From assembly GCA_947591115.1 (NCBI GenBank), contig CANQCX010000038.1, positions 1-12,363 on the forward strand: a DNA stretch of 12,363 nucleotides, in the 5' to 3' direction. Made by a program: the position numbers and the translations under genes. Position 1 is the stretch's first letter. Each line of letters begins with the position of its first letter. Source of the DNA: an uncultured Lachnospiraceae bacterium. Its GTDB lineage: Bacteria; Bacillota; Clostridia; Lachnospirales; Lachnospiraceae. The notes beneath the pieces were generated by a model, which was given only the letters and a program-made list of their open reading frames with translations, did not search any database and was not told the origin of the DNA. This document shows positions 11,310 through 12,363 of the stretch, one piece after another.

Positions 11310-12363
11310 ATGGAAAGAAGTAAAACGATCATCCGGACAAGCGTCATTGGCATTGTGGTCAATCTGGCGCTTGTTCTTTTAAAATTATTTGTCGGACTGC
11401 TGTCCAATTCCATTGCGGTAATTTTGGATGCCGTCAATAATCTGGGGGATGCGCTTTCGTCCCTGATTACCATTATCGGGACAAAGCTGGCAGGAAAAGC
11501 GCCGGATAAAAAGCATCCCTACGGCTATGGGCGGATTGAATACCTGACCTCCGCGCTGATCGCGGTCATTGTTCTCTTTGCGGGAATTACCTCTTTAAAG
11601 GAATCGGTCATTCAGATCTTTGCACCGGAGCCGGTCGAATATTCGGTTGTTTCTCTGGTGCTTATTGCTGTGGCCGCCGCTGCAAAACTGATATGCGGAC
11701 GGTATGTCAGGGCGGTAGGGAAAAAGGTTCACGCGCAGACGCTGGAAGCCTCCGGTTCGGACGCGCTGTTTGATTCGGCGCTGTCGCTGGGCACGCTGGC
11801 TGCCGCTGTGATCCACATGGTATGGGATATCGGCTTAGAGGGCATTTTAGGACTGCTGATCTCCGTCATCATCGGAAAGGCCGGACTGGAAATGCTGCTG
11901 GAGACCTTAGACAATATGATCGGCGTGCGCGCAGACCGCGAATGGAGCGAAGCGATCAAAGCAACCGTCGCTTCTTTTGAAGAAGTGCGGGGCGCGTACG
12001 ATCTGGCACTCCATAACTACGGCCCGACGGAGGTAATCGGCTCGGTGCATATTGAAGTGGACGACCAGATGACGGCGCGGCAGCTCCATAAGCTGACGCG
12101 GCAGATTACGGAGGCGGTCTATCAAAAATTCGGCGTGATTTTGACCGTAGGGATCTACGCTTCGAATACGACGGAAGAACCGGTCATGGAGATCAAGGAG
12201 ACGCTGGAGCGGATCCTCGCGCGTTATCCGAAGGTGCTGCAGATGCATGGCTTTTATGCGGAATCGGAAACGAAAACGGTTACGTTCGATCTGGTCATTG
12301 ACTTTTCCGCCAACAGCGGGGAACTGCAAAAACAGATCCTTGCCGAACTGCAGACTTTTTATC
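11310..12363 (+). CDS. Cation diffusion facilitator family transporter (3' end outside window)
   Basis: The frame starts at ATG 11310 (MERSKTIIRTSVIG) and is open to the window end, giving 351 codons; the end is missing. CDF proteins export divalent metals by proton antiport. Visible are the TM2 region IAVILDAVNNLGDALSS (Asp40, Asn44, Asp47), the loop HPYGYGRIEYL (69-79), the TM5 region SGSDALFDSALS (Asp151 and Asp155), several further membrane segments, and a cytoplasmic C-terminal domain from about 205. In TM5 the zinc-type HxxxD is replaced by DxxxD, as described for manganese exporters, so Mn(II) is the favoured substrate, with Fe(II) possible. A purine-rich GGGAGAAGAG lies 9 nt upstream. 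The 18-nt gap after ohrR suggests shared control with the peroxide genes. Confidence 0.9.
   Translation, partial: MERSKTIIRTSVIGIVVNLALVLLKLFVGLLSNSIAVILDAVNNLGDALSSLITIIGTKLAGKAPDKKHPYGYGRIEYLTSALIAVIVLFAGITSLKESVIQIFAPEPVEYSVVSLVLIAVAAAAKLICGRYVRAVGKKVHAQTLEASGSDALFDSALSLGTLAAAVIHMVWDIGLEGILGLLISVIIGKAGLEMLLETLDNMIGVRADREWSEAIKATVASFEEVRGAYDLALHNYGPTEVIGSVHIEVDDQMTARQLHKLTRQITEAVYQKFGVILTVGIYASNTTEEPVMEIKETLERILARYPKVLQMHGFYAESETKTVTFDLVIDFSANSGELQKQILAELQTFY

Noticed and set aside
11595..12329. - strand frames opposite the CDF gene
   Set aside because: The + strand encodes a clear CDF transporter across the whole stretch; the antisense frames are low-complexity, Arg/Ser-rich shadows.
1..12363. 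Mobile elements, CRISPR array, phage or toxin-antitoxin genes
   Set aside because: No transposase, integrase, terminal repeats, evenly spaced repeats or recognisable small toxin gene was seen; the repeats present are short and local.

Overview
The window reads as a chromosomal segment of an anaerobic Firmicute, most likely a Lachnospiraceae-type Clostridium relative. The reasons are Firmicute-like Shine-Dalgarno sites and consensus sigma-A promoters, tRNA genes without an encoded CCA, the MEP isoprenoid enzyme IspF, an OhrR closely resembling the Bacillus regulator, and a surface-protein C-terminus of a kind common in that family. All recognised protein genes and both tRNAs lie on the + strand. 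No insertion sequence, phage gene, CRISPR array or integration site was seen.

Layout. 1-459 is the C-terminal end of a surface protein. 460-784 is intergenic, with a dyad, a strong terminator and a promoter. 785-1198 is a single-repeat EamA transporter. 1267-1543 is a tRNA-Val/tRNA-Met unit with a perfect TTGACA-N17-TATAAT promoter and a terminator. 1740-2138 is a small DUF4190 membrane protein. 2248-3342 is an unusual fusion of a 5'-deoxyribonucleotidase (HAD) domain and a guanylate-kinase-like domain. 3417-4400 is pta (acetyl-P metabolism), followed by two hairpins, then ispF (4532-5059, with an extra CxxCxxC tail), a TtcA-type tRNA thiolase (5147-5998), a divergent cysteine-synthase-like enzyme (6095-7039) and cardiolipin synthase (7066-8631). 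8716-9543 is a double-domain hemerythrin with its own extended -10 promoter.

The most interesting part is 9540-12363, a peroxide-response operon. A TTGACA-N17-TACAAT promoter is overlapped by two 14-bp palindromes that match the known OhrR operator core. Downstream are (i) a glutathione-peroxidase (GPx) relic with an internal frame-changing deletion that removes the catalytic cysteine, (ii) an intact GPx fused behind a four-cysteine TSCPD-type domain, (iii) ohrR itself with the sensing Cys15, and (iv) a cation diffusion facilitator with a DxxxD (manganese-like) metal site, cut by the window end. The inferred logic is that organic peroxide oxidises OhrR, which releases the promoter and raises peroxide reduction, OhrR itself and metal-ion efflux. 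The adjacent oxygen- or iron-binding hemerythrin fits an oxygen-defence neighbourhood, but it has a separate promoter.

All functions are assigned by reading motifs in the translated sequence. No database search was run.
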